Source: Teichococcus vastitatis (GTDB taxonomy: Bacteria; Pseudomonadota; Alphaproteobacteria; Acetobacterales; Acetobacteraceae). Taken from it: a DNA stretch of 64,000 nucleotides. A model generated the notes under the pieces. The model made no database searches. It saw nothing but the letters and a program-made list of their open reading frames with translations, and was not told the DNA's origin. Shown piece after piece: positions 34,570-42,714 of the stretch. Position 1 is the first letter of the stretch. Each line of letters starts with the position of its first letter. The DNA is taken from positions 62,001 to 126,000 of the forward strand of contig NZ_QXGS01000001.1 in the NCBI RefSeq assembly GCF_003604215.1, given 5' to 3'. Position numbers and translations under genes: made by a program.

Positions 34570-35756
34570 GCGGTGCGCACCTTGCCGAAGCCGACCAGCC
34601 TTCCGTACAGCGCCACCACCAGCGCCACCGCCACCAGCAGCAGCACCGACAACGCCGCCGCCATGCCCCAGTTCACCGTGCGCGAGGCATAGAAGGCAAC
34701 GAAATAGGGCACCATCTGGTCATTGGCGCCGCCGAGCAGCGCCGGGGTGACGTAGAAGCCGAGTGCCTGGATGAACACCAGCAGGCAGCCCGCGCCGACC
34801 CCCGGCATCGACAGCGGCAGCGACACCCGCAGGAAGCTGCGCAGCGGCGAGGCGCCGAGCGACATGGCGGCGCGCGGCAGCCGCCAGTCCAGCGCCCGCA
34901 GGCTGCCGTAGATCGGCAGCACCATGAAGGGCAGCAGGATGTGCACCATGGCCAGCAGCACGGCGCCCCGGTTGAACAGCAGGGGCAGCGGCTCCGCGGT
35001 GATGCGCAGGGCCTGCAGGGCGGCGTTCACCACCCCCTCGCGTTGCAGCAGCACCATCCAGGCCGCGGTGCGGACGATCAGGCTGGTCCAGAACGGCAGC
35101 ATCACCCCGGCCACCAGCCAGGGCACCCAGCGCGGCGGGGCGGTGGCCATCAGCCAGGCCAGCGGATAGCCGATGGCGAGGCAGATCAGCGTCGCCAAGC
35201 CGCCGATCCACAAGGTCCGCCACAGCACGCTGCGGAAGATCGCTTCCCCGGCCGGCGCGGCGGCGATGTCGCCGGCGGCATCGCGCTTCAAGTCCAGCAC
35301 GGCCAGGAGGTTGAAATCGGACACCGGGCCGCCGGCACGGCGGATGGCCCCCCAGGGCAGGGGCGTGCCCCAATCTTCGGAGATCGACAGCAACGCGTCC
35401 CGCGGGGGCCCCTCAGCCGCCACGATGCGACGGGCGGTCATCGGCAGCAGGGAGCGGAAGCCGGGCCAGTCGGCGTTGAGCCGCGCCGCAGCCCGTGCCA
35501 CCGCGCCGGCGCTAGTTTCCTGGTCGCGGGCGCGCGCCTCGCGCAGATCCTCGGCCAGGGCGGCGAAGGCGGCATCACCCGGAAGTGCAGCGCCGTCCCA
35601 GTCCGACAGGGCGGCAACGGTGCGCGGCAGCACCGGCGCCACGTCCTGCTCCTGCACCGCGCGCAGCAGGAAGGCGCCGATCGGCGCCACGAACACGGCC
35701 AGCAGAAACAGCAGCAGCGGCGCCACCAGCGCCGCCGCCTTCCAGCGGGCGCTCAT
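34566..35756 (-). CDS. ABC importer permease, PotB-like with enlarged periplasmic loop
   Basis: A 396-residue permease, about 110-120 residues longer than PotB. After the first helix (about residues 8-32) there is a soluble insertion to about residue 165, beginning EQDVAPVLPRTVAALSDWDG, before the remaining five helices. The EAA-like loop is PRAAMSLGASPLRSFLRVSL at about residues 290-310. The enlarged loop would face the periplasm, where the binding protein docks. This longer form is known among putrescine/opine-type permeases. It lies 25 bases after the binding-protein gene and overlaps the PotC-like gene. Confidence 0.87.
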   Translation of the reverse strand: MSARWKAAALVAPLLLFLLAVFVAPIGAFLLRAVQEQDVAPVLPRTVAALSDWDGAALPGDAAFAALAEDLREARARDQETSAGAVARAAARLNADWPGFRSLLPMTARRIVAAEGPPRDALLSISEDWGTPLPWGAIRRAGGPVSDFNLLAVLDLKRDAAGDIAAAPAGEAIFRSVLWRTLWIGGLATLICLAIGYPLAWLMATAPPRWVPWLVAGVMLPFWTSLIVRTAAWMVLLQREGVVNAALQALRITAEPLPLLFNRGAVLLAMVHILLPFMVLPIYGSLRALDWRLPRAAMSLGASPLRSFLRVSLPLSMPGVGAGCLLVFIQALGFYVTPALLGGANDQMVPYFVAFYASRTVNWGMAAALSVLLLVAVALVVALYGRLVGFGKVRTA

Positions 35757-35781
35757 CGCACCGCCATGGACCGGCTCCGCG

Positions 35782-36840
35782 TCACCGCGCGACCCAGGTG
35801 TTGAAGCGCTGGTTCAGCTTGTCGAGGTTGTCCAGCCAGAACTGGTCGCTGATCTGCAGCGAGCCCTCGGCGTTCTTCGGCTCGGTCGGCAGGTTGGCCA
35901 GCACGGCAGGCGACAACCCGTCCTGGGCACCCTTGGCGGTGGGGCCGTAGGGGATGCGCGGCGGCAACTCGGCCTGCCGCGCCGGCTGGGTGACGAAGTT
36001 GATGAACTGGAGCGCCTTGTTCTTGTTCGGCGTGCCCTTCATCACCACCCAGCTGTCGAGGGTGAACAGGTTGTTAGTCCAGCTGATGCCGAAATCGCGG
36101 CCATCGCCCTGGTTGGCGGCGGTGATGCGGCCGTTATAGCCCACCGTGGCCACCACCTCCCCCGAGGCCAGCAGCTGCGCCGGCTGACTGCCGCGCTCCC
36201 ACCAGATCAGGTCGCCCTTGATGCTGTCGAGCTTGCGGAAGGCGCGGTCCACGCCGGCATTGGTGCCCAGCACCTTGTAGACCTCGCCGGGCGCCACGCC
36301 ATCGGCCAGCAGCGCGATCTCCAGCGTCGCCTTGGGGCCACGCCGCAGGCCGCGCTTGCCGGGGAATTTCTGCGTGTCGAAGAACTCGGCCCAATTGGCC
36401 GGGCCGGTCGGCGTGCGCGCCTTGTCATAGGCCAGAATGAAGGAATACAGGATGTTGCCGACGCCGCACTCGCTGACGGCAGAGGAAATGAAGCGCTCCT
36501 TCCCGCCGATGGCGGACCAGTCCATCTTCTCGAACAGGCCTTCCTCGCAGCCGATCAGCAATTCCTCGCTCTCGACCTGCACCACGTCCCAGTTGTTGGC
36601 ACCGGACTGGATCTTGGCGCGCAACACGCCGACGCCGCCATCCCAGGTTTCCTCCAGGAGGCGGCTCCCGGTGTCCTGCTGGAAGGGGCGGAAGAAGATG
36701 TCGCGCTGCGCGTCCTGATAAGCGCCGCCCCAGGACACCACCGTCAAGTCCCGTCCCGAGCCGCCCTGAGCGTGGGCGCCTCCGGTGGCCAGCAACACCG
36801 CACCCAGCGCCAGCATGGCGCCCATACCCCGTCGCAGCAT
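35782..36840 (-). CDS. ABC importer substrate-binding protein, PotD-like
   Basis: A 352-residue periplasmic receptor. The signal peptide ends at GGAHAQ (about residue 25) and the mature part starts with DLTVVSWGGAYQDAQRDIFF, a hallmark of the spermidine/putrescine-type (PotD/IdeS) family. Later family stretches are VEELLIG-like QVESEELLIGCEEGLFEK and GYNGRITAANQGDG. It heads a binding-protein, permease, permease gene set on the minus strand. The start is preceded by GGGGGGGAG within an unusual 5' inverted repeat. The ligand is unknown. Confidence 0.9.
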   Translation of the reverse strand: MLRRGMGAMLALGAVLLATGGAHAQGGSGRDLTVVSWGGAYQDAQRDIFFRPFQQDTGSRLLEETWDGGVGVLRAKIQSGANNWDVVQVESEELLIGCEEGLFEKMDWSAIGGKERFISSAVSECGVGNILYSFILAYDKARTPTGPANWAEFFDTQKFPGKRGLRRGPKATLEIALLADGVAPGEVYKVLGTNAGVDRAFRKLDSIKGDLIWWERGSQPAQLLASGEVVATVGYNGRITAANQGDGRDFGISWTNNLFTLDSWVVMKGTPNKNKALQFINFVTQPARQAELPPRIPYGPTAKGAQDGLSPAVLANLPTEPKNAEGSLQISDQFWLDNLDKLNQRFNTWVAR

Positions 36841-36898
36841 CGTTCCGCACTCCCCCCCGAATGGGCGCCGGCCGGCGCCTGGTGCGGAACGATCCTAG
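36841..36898 (-). promoter_or_regulatory. Leader inverted repeats of the PotD-like gene
   Basis: CGTTCCGCAC (36841-36850) touches the start codon, and GTGCGGAACG (36882-36891) is its exact inverted copy. Between them is the inner palindrome GGCGCC-GGCC-GGCGCC. On the transcript, the ribosome site GGGGGGGAG lies between the inner hairpin and the distal arm, so the fold would enclose the initiation region. TAGGAT at 36893-36898 with TTCGCA 18 bases further upstream may be the -10 and -35 elements. Confidence 0.5.
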
Positions 36899-36935
36899 AG
36901 CCGGAACGCGACACTTGCGAAGGGGCGCCGCCACC

Positions 36936-37532
36936 TCACTCGGGCGGCAGCGCGGCGTCGAGCAGCTTCAGCCCGGTGCGCTGCAGGGAATCCGCAGCGG
37001 TGAGATGGCCAAGGTAAGGTGCTGAGGCGTAGGCGCCCTCGATCATCATCAACAGCGCGTCGCCGAGCACTTCCGGCTCCGCCGCGCCCGCCTCGGCACA
37101 GATCCCATGGATGGCCTGGCGCACCTTCAGCTTGTAGGCATCGGCCACCCGCCGCGCTGGGTGCTCCGGATCCGGAAATTCGACGATCGCCATGCCCACG
37201 GGGCAGCCGCGATACCCGTTCACCCGCATCGCCTCGGCCGCCGCCAGCAGATAGGCCCGCGGTCGCTCGCGCGGCGGGATCGCCTCGTCACGCGTCTTAT
37301 CGAACCAGCAGGCATCGGCGCTGCAGTCATCGCGCAGCACGGAGGCGATCAGCTCGTCCTTGGACGGATAGGCGCGGTACAGGCTGATCTTGGTGGTGCC
37401 GGCGACGCGGCACAGCTCCTCCACGCCGGTGGCGCGGATGCCCTGCTTGTAGAACAATTCCTTGGCCACGTCCTTGAGGCGCTCCGCGGCCGAACGGGGG
37501 TCGCGTTTCCCGGCTTTCGGGGTTTCGGACAC
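36936..37532 (-). CDS. TetR/AcrR family repressor of the RND efflux genes
   Basis: A 198-residue regulator with an N-terminal helix-turn-helix. AERLKDVAKELFYKQGIRAT followed by GVEELCRVAGTTKISLYRAY is the TetR DNA-binding pattern; the C-terminal 130 residues form the ligand and dimer part. It is divergent from the RND adaptor gene across a large inverted repeat, so local autoregulation and pump repression are the simplest reading. I take GTG 37532 as start (GGGA eight bases upstream). A TTG at 37592 would add 20 residues. The inducer is unknown. Confidence 0.85.
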   Translation of the reverse strand: MSETPKAGKRDPRSAAERLKDVAKELFYKQGIRATGVEELCRVAGTTKISLYRAYPSKDELIASVLRDDCSADACWFDKTRDEAIPPRERPRAYLLAAAEAMRVNGYRGCPVGMAIVEFPDPEHPARRVADAYKLKVRQAIHGICAEAGAAEPEVLGDALLMMIEGAYASAPYLGHLTAADSLQRTGLKLLDAALPPE

Positions 37533-37596
37533 GGCTGTTTTCCCACTCCCGCTGGATATGTGCCGCGGCTGGTGTTTCGCGGCATCTTGCAATGTG

Positions 37597-37633
37597 ACCG
37601 ACCGGTTCGTATCAATGGTACGAACCGGTCGGT
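37597..37633. promoter_or_regulatory. TetR-type operator between regulator and efflux genes
   Basis: A perfect 15-bp inverted repeat: ACCGACCGGTTCGTA at 37597-37611, seven-base spacer, TACGAACCGGTCGGT at 37619-37633. Each arm also contains the small palindrome ACCGGT. The length (37 bp) is enough for two TetR dimers. It lies 24 bases before the RND adaptor start and 64 before the regulator start. Confidence 0.75.
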
Positions 37634-37657
37634 ATCATCCGGCCATGGAGATAGGCA

Positions 37658-38782
37658 ATGCCGACCCTCATTCGCAAGACCTTTCTGGCTTTTCCTTTGT
37701 TTTCGCTGGCCCTCGCCACCCCCGCCTTCGCCCAGCCCGCGCCGCCCACCGTGACCGTCGAGCAGCCGCAGCGCCGCCAGCTGACGGAGTGGGAGGAGCA
37801 CATCGCCCGGCTGGAACCCTCGGCGCGGGTGGAATTGCGGCCCCGCGTCTCCGGATTGGTGGAACAGGTGCATTTCCGCGATGGCCAGATCGTGCGCGCC
37901 GGAGACCTGTTGTTCACCCTGGACAAGCGCCCCTTCGCCATCGCCGTGCAAAGTGCCGAGGCGGCGCGGGACGGCGCCCGTGCCAGGTTGGAGCTGGCAC
38001 GGCAGGATATCCGCCGCACCCTGCCGCTGATCGAGGGGCGCATCGCCCCGCAGGCCCAGCTCGATGCCCGCCGCGCCGCGGAGCGGCAGGCTGAGGCCGA
38101 GCTGGCCGATGCCGAGGCGCGGCTCCATGAGGCGCAGCTGGAGCTGACCTGGACCGAGGTGCGCGCGCCGCAGCCCGGCCGCGCCTCCGACCGTCGCGTC
38201 GATGCCGGCAATCTGGTGCAGGCGGGACAAACGCCGTTGACCACCATCCTGACGCTGGACCCGATCTATGCCAGCTTCGATCTCAGCGAGGCCGATTACC
38301 TGCGCCTGGCGCGCGGCGGCGGCGCGCGGCAGGACGCCGCGGCCCCGGAGGTGCGGCTGAAGCTGTCGGATGAAACCGACTGGGACCGGCGCGGACAACT
38401 CGATTTCCTCGACACGGAGCTGAGCGCCCGCTCCGGCACCCTGCGCGCCCGCGCGCTGCTGCCGAACCCCGACCTGTTCCTGACGCCCGGCGTGTTCGCC
38501 CGGCTGCGCCTGCCGGCCGGCCAGGGCGAGCGGCTGCTGGTGCCCGATGCCGCCATCGCCGCCGACCAGGCCAGCCGCGTGGTGATGACCGTTGCCGAGG
38601 ATGGCACGGTGGTGGCCAAGCCGGTGACGCTGGGCCCGCTCGTCGACGGGCTGCGCGTGGTCCGGGAGGGCCTTTCCCCGCTCGACCGGGTGATCACCGC
38701 CGGGCTGCACCTGGCACGTCCCGGCGGCCGCGTCACGGCGGAGGCGCGCGGACCCGACGGCCGCCTCGCCGCGGCGCGCTGA
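37658..38782 (+). CDS. RND efflux periplasmic adaptor (membrane fusion protein)
   Basis: A 374-residue adaptor linking the RND pump to an outer-membrane channel. A signal peptide ends at TPAFAQ (about residue 26). The biotinyl-lipoyl-like segment VELRPRVSGLVEQVHFRDGQ is at about 55-75, followed by a helical hairpin of about 60 residues (AEAARDGARARLELARQDIR region), the second lipoyl half with WTEVRAPQPGRAS, and beta-barrel and membrane-proximal domains. GGAG precedes the ATG. No TolC-type gene follows, so the outer-membrane channel must come from elsewhere. Confidence 0.92.
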   Translation: MPTLIRKTFLAFPLFSLALATPAFAQPAPPTVTVEQPQRRQLTEWEEHIARLEPSARVELRPRVSGLVEQVHFRDGQIVRAGDLLFTLDKRPFAIAVQSAEAARDGARARLELARQDIRRTLPLIEGRIAPQAQLDARRAAERQAEAELADAEARLHEAQLELTWTEVRAPQPGRASDRRVDAGNLVQAGQTPLTTILTLDPIYASFDLSEADYLRLARGGGARQDAAAPEVRLKLSDETDWDRRGQLDFLDTELSARSGTLRARALLPNPDLFLTPGVFARLRLPAGQGERLLVPDAAIAADQASRVVMTVAEDGTVVAKPVTLGPLVDGLRVVREGLSPLDRVITAGLHLARPGGRVTAEARGPDGRLAAAR

Positions 38783-38797
38783 GAAAGGAACGGCGCC

Positions 38798-41700
38798 ATG
38801 CGCTTCGCCCAGTTCTTCATCGCCCGGCCGGTGTTCGCCGCGGTGATCTCGATCGCCATCCTGATCATCGGCGTCATCGCCGGGACCCGGCTGCCGATCA
38901 GCGAGTACCCCGAGATCGCGCCGCCCACCGTGACCATCACGGCGCAATATCCGGGTGCCTCCGCCTCCGTGATCGCGGAAACGGTCGCCTCCCCCATCGA
39001 GCAGGAGATCAACGGCGTCGAGCGGATGCTCTACGTCTCCTCCCAGTCAACCGGCGATGGCAGGCTGACGGTCAACGTGGTGTTCGAGCAGGGCACCGAC
39101 ATCGACCAGGCCCAGGTGCTGGTGCAGAACCGCGTCGCCATCGCCGAGCCGCGCCTGCCCGCCGACGTCCGCACCCTCGGGCTGATCGTCAGGAAGGCCT
39201 CGCCCGACATCATGATGGTGATCCATCTGGTGTCGCCCGACAAATCCCGCAGCGACCAGTATCTCGCCAATTATGCCACGCTGAACATCAAGGATCGCCT
39301 CGCGCGGCTCGACGGCGTCGGTGACGTGCAGCTGTTCGGCGGCGGCGGCGACTACGCCATGCGCGTCTGGCTCGACCCCGCCCGCATCGCGGCGCGCGGC
39401 CTGACGCCGGGCGAGGTGGTGGCGGCGCTGCGCCGGGCCAACGTGCAGGTGGCGGCGGGCGGCCTCAACCAGGCGCCGACCAGCAACAGCTCGGGCGAGG
39501 CGTTCCAGCTCAACATCTCGGCCCTCGGCCGGCTGCGCTCGGTGGAGGAATTCGGCGAGATCGTGGTCGCCACCGGCGAGGGCGGCGCCGCGCTGCGCCT
39601 GAAGGATGTTGCGCGGGTCGAACTGGGCAGCCAGGACTACACCCTGCGCGCCTACCTTACCGGCGAAAGCGCCGTCGCCATGCCCGTGTTCCAGCGCCCG
39701 GGCTCCAACGCGCTGGCCACCGCCGGCGCCCTGCACCGGACGCTGGAGACGGCGAAGCGCGACTTCCCGCCCGGCGTCGACTACCGCATCGTCTACGACA
39801 CCACCCAGTTCATCGAGCAGTCGATGGAGGCGGTGATCCATACCTTCGTGGAAGCCATCATCCTGGTTGTGCTGGTGGTGATCCTGTTTCTGCAATCCTG
39901 GCGCGCCTCGATCATTCCGCTGGTGGCGATCCCGATCTCGATCATCGGCACGCTCGCCTTCATGGGGGCGCTCGGCATCTCGCTGAACTCGCTATCGATG
40001 TTCGGCCTGATCCTGGCGATCGGCATCGTCGTCGACGACGCCATTGTGGTGGTGGAGAACGTCGAGCGGCACCTGGCGAACGGCCTCGACCCCGTGACCG
40101 CCACGCGCCGCACCATGGACGAGGTCGGCTTCGCGCTGATCGCGATCGCGCTGGTGCTGTGCGCCGTGTTCGTGCCCACCGCCTTCATCGAGGGGCTGGC
40201 CGGCGCCTTCTACCAGCAATTCGCCGTTACCATCGCCGTCGCCACGCTGCTCTCGGCGCTGGTGTCGCTGACCCTTTCCCCTGCCCTGGCGGCGCTGCTG
40301 CTGCGGCCGCATTCGCATCACCGGGCCACTGGCTGGCGGGCGGTCGTGGGCGCACCCTTCGGCCTGTTCTTCCGCGGCTTCAACAAGGTGTTCGACGCGC
40401 TGTCGCTCGGCTATGGCGCGATGACGCGGCGGCTGGTGCGCATGTCGGCCATCGTCATGCTGCTGTTCGGCGGCTTGCTGCTGCTGACCGGGCAGACCAT
40501 CCGCGCGACGCCGACCGGGCTGATCCCGCCGCTCGACCGCGGCTACCTGATCGCCGCCTTCCAACTGCCGCCGGGCGCAACCCTTGGCCGCACCGACGCG
40601 GTGATGCGCGCGGCGTCGGAGCAGATGATGAAGGTTCCGGGCGTCGGCAACACGGTGATGTTCACCGGCTTCGACGGCGCCACCTTCACCAACGCCCCCA
40701 ACACCGGCGTGATCTTCGTGACGCTGGACAGCTTCGAGGAGCGCCGGGCCGCCGGCATCACCTTTCCGGGGCTGATCGGCGCGGTGCAGGCCGCCGTCGC
40801 GACGCAGCGCGAGGCGATGGGGCTGGTGATCCCGCCGCCCTCCGTGTCCGGCATCGGCACCGGCGGCGGCTTCAAGCTGTACATCCAGGACCGCGGCGAC
40901 CGCGGCCCCCGGGAACTGGAGGCGGTGACCAACCGCGTCGTGGCCGCGGCCTTCGGGCGGCCCGAGATCGCCATGGCCTTCACCCTGTTCAACACCGCGA
41001 CGCCGACGCTTCGGGCCGAGGTGGACCGCGCCAAGGCGGAGATGCTGGGCGTGCCGCTTGACCGCGTGTCGGAAGCGCTGTCGGTGTATCTCGGCTCGGC
41101 CTATGTGAACGACTTCAACATCCTCGGCCGCACCTACCGCGTCACGGCGCAGGCGGAGGAAGCGCAGCGCCGCGACGCGCGCGACGTGTCGCTGCTGCGC
41201 ACCCGCAATGATGCCGGCGACATGGTGCCGGTCGGCTCCGTCGCCACGCTGGAGCCGGACACCGGACCCTACCGCGTGCCGCGCTACAACCTCTACCCGG
41301 CGGCCGAGGTGCAGGGCGCGGCGGCGCCGGGCGTTTCCACCGGCCAGGCGATCGCCGCCATGCAGGAGCTTCTCGCCAAGGAACTGCCCCCTGGCTACAG
41401 CTACGAATGGACCGAGATCGCGTTGCAGGAAACCACCCAGGGCAACACCGCGCCGATCGCCTTCGGCCTCGCCGTGGTGTTCGTCTTCCTGCTGCTGGCG
41501 GCGTTGTATGAAAGCTGGCTGCTGCCGCTGGCGGTGGTGCTGATCGCGCCCATGTCGGCGCTGGCAGCGCTGTCCGGCGTGGTGTGGCGTGGCCTTGACA
41601 ACAATGTGCTGGTGCAGATCGGCCTGGTGGTGCTGATCGGCCTCGCCGCCAAGAACGCCATCCTGATCGTGGAGTTCGCGCGGCAGGCGGAAAGCGAGGG

Positions 41701-41971
41701 CATGACGCGGTGGGAGGCCGCCGAAGCGGCGGCACGGACGCGGCTCAGGCCGATCCTGATGACCTCGTTGGCCTTCATCCTCGGCGTGCTGCCGCTGGCC
41801 ATCGCCACGGGGGCCGGGGCGGAGATGCGGCAGAGCCTCGGCACGGCGGTGTTCGCCGGCATGCTGGGGGTGACGATCTTCGGCCTGGTGTTTACACCCG
41901 TGTTCTACGTGCTCGCCCGCGCCATGGCGCGGCGGCAGCGGCAGCCGGCGGCGATGCAGCCGGCGGAATGA
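38798..41971 (+). CDS. RND efflux pump, HAE1-type inner-membrane transporter
   Basis: A 1057-residue proton-driven drug exporter, the usual length for AcrB/BepE-type pumps. Two repeats of a helix bundle and large porter domains are recognisable. The proton-relay acids are in GIVVDDAIVVVENVER (helix 4) and the basic partner in GLAAKNAILIVEFARQ (helix 10). The start MRFAQFFIARPVFAAVISIA and the stretch LPISEYPEIAPPTVTITAQY are typical. It begins 15 bases after the adaptor gene and should be repressed together with it. Substrate range cannot be told. Confidence 0.95.
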   Translation: MRFAQFFIARPVFAAVISIAILIIGVIAGTRLPISEYPEIAPPTVTITAQYPGASASVIAETVASPIEQEINGVERMLYVSSQSTGDGRLTVNVVFEQGTDIDQAQVLVQNRVAIAEPRLPADVRTLGLIVRKASPDIMMVIHLVSPDKSRSDQYLANYATLNIKDRLARLDGVGDVQLFGGGGDYAMRVWLDPARIAARGLTPGEVVAALRRANVQVAAGGLNQAPTSNSSGEAFQLNISALGRLRSVEEFGEIVVATGEGGAALRLKDVARVELGSQDYTLRAYLTGESAVAMPVFQRPGSNALATAGALHRTLETAKRDFPPGVDYRIVYDTTQFIEQSMEAVIHTFVEAIILVVLVVILFLQSWRASIIPLVAIPISIIGTLAFMGALGISLNSLSMFGLILAIGIVVDDAIVVVENVERHLANGLDPVTATRRTMDEVGFALIAIALVLCAVFVPTAFIEGLAGAFYQQFAVTIAVATLLSALVSLTLSPALAALLLRPHSHHRATGWRAVVGAPFGLFFRGFNKVFDALSLGYGAMTRRLVRMSAIVMLLFGGLLLLTGQTIRATPTGLIPPLDRGYLIAAFQLPPGATLGRTDAVMRAASEQMMKVPGVGNTVMFTGFDGATFTNAPNTGVIFVTLDSFEERRAAGITFPGLIGAVQAAVATQREAMGLVIPPPSVSGIGTGGGFKLYIQDRGDRGPRELEAVTNRVVAAAFGRPEIAMAFTLFNTATPTLRAEVDRAKAEMLGVPLDRVSEALSVYLGSAYVNDFNILGRTYRVTAQAEEAQRRDARDVSLLRTRNDAGDMVPVGSVATLEPDTGPYRVPRYNLYPAAEVQGAAAPGVSTGQAIAAMQELLAKELPPGYSYEWTEIALQETTQGNTAPIAFGLAVVFVFLLLAALYESWLLPLAVVLIAPMSALAALSGVVWRGLDNNVLVQIGLVVLIGLAAKNAILIVEFARQAESEGMTRWEAAEAAARTRLRPILMTSLAFILGVLPLAIATGAGAEMRQSLGTAVFAGMLGVTIFGLVFTPVFYVLARAMARRQRQPAAMQPAE

Positions 41972-41984
41972 TCGGGAGTCGCGC

Positions 41985-42674
41985 ATGGACCAGGACGTCG
42001 CCAGCCCACCGCCGATGCGCAGCATCACGCGCGAAACGCTGCTCGACGGCTCCTTGCTGGCGGCGGTGCGGGCCACGCCCGGCCTGACCCTGCGCAGCGA
42101 CGCGGAAATGGCCGCGACCCTGGCCGAAAGCCTGGCGGCACGCCCGTCCGGGGCGCCGGTCTGGGTGTTCGGCTATGGCTCGCTGATGTGGAACCCCAGC
42201 TTCCACTTCGCCGAGCAGCGGCGCGCCACGCTTCAGGGATGGCAACGCCGTTTCTGCATGTGGCTGCGCGCCGGCCGCGCGTCGGCCGAGCATCCCGGGC
42301 TGATGCTGGCGCTGGACCGGGGCGGCCACACCGACGGCGTCGCCTTCCGGCTGGCCGCCGGCACCGAGGAACAGGAACTCCGGCTGGTCTGGATGCGCGA
42401 GATGGCGGCGGTCGGCTACCTCGCGCAATGGGTGACGCTGCACACGGCGGAAGGCCCGGTGGCCGCCATCACCTTTGTCGCCGACCGGGCGCAGGACACC
42501 TATGCCGACGGCCTGGACGACGCCGAGAGCGCCGCCCGCATCGCCGAGGCGACCGGACCGCTCGGCAGTTGTGCCGAATACCTGATGCAGACCGTGGAGC
42601 ACCTGGACGGCATGGGGCTGCAGGACGAGGGGCTGGACCGTATCCGGCGCCTCGTCGCCCAACGCACCGGCTGA
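41985..42674 (+). CDS. ChaC-type gamma-glutamylcyclotransferase
   Basis: A 229-residue cytoplasmic enzyme that cleaves glutathione to 5-oxoproline and Cys-Gly. The substrate loop is VWVFGYGSLMWNP at about residues 58-70 and the catalytic glutamate is in LVWMREM at about residue 137. The C-terminal LGSCAEYLMQTVEHLDGMG matches bacterial ChaC. GGGAG precedes the ATG, 13 bases after the RND pump stop, so it appears to be the third gene of the efflux operon. Glutathione turnover linked to detoxification or efflux is inference. Confidence 0.9.
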   Translation: MDQDVASPPPMRSITRETLLDGSLLAAVRATPGLTLRSDAEMAATLAESLAARPSGAPVWVFGYGSLMWNPSFHFAEQRRATLQGWQRRFCMWLRAGRASAEHPGLMLALDRGGHTDGVAFRLAAGTEEQELRLVWMREMAAVGYLAQWVTLHTAEGPVAAITFVADRAQDTYADGLDDAESAARIAEATGPLGSCAEYLMQTVEHLDGMGLQDEGLDRIRRLVAQRTG

Positions 42675-42675
42675 A

Positions 42676-42710
42676 CCCGGGCAAAGGCGGCCCAGGCCGC
42701 CCTGCCCGGG
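42676..42710. terminator. Hairpin between convergent chaC-like and PepSY genes
   Basis: Nested inverted repeats CCCGGGCA/TGCCCGGG (outer) and GGCGGCC/GGCCGCC (inner) fill the 40-base gap between two converging genes. The symmetric stem could end transcription from both sides, although no U run follows. Confidence 0.55.
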
Positions 42711-42714
42711 CTGC

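Noticed and set aside
39992-42076. Open frame of 694 codons on the minus strand
   Set aside because: Antisense to the RND pump gene; His/Gln/Arg-rich translation without domains.
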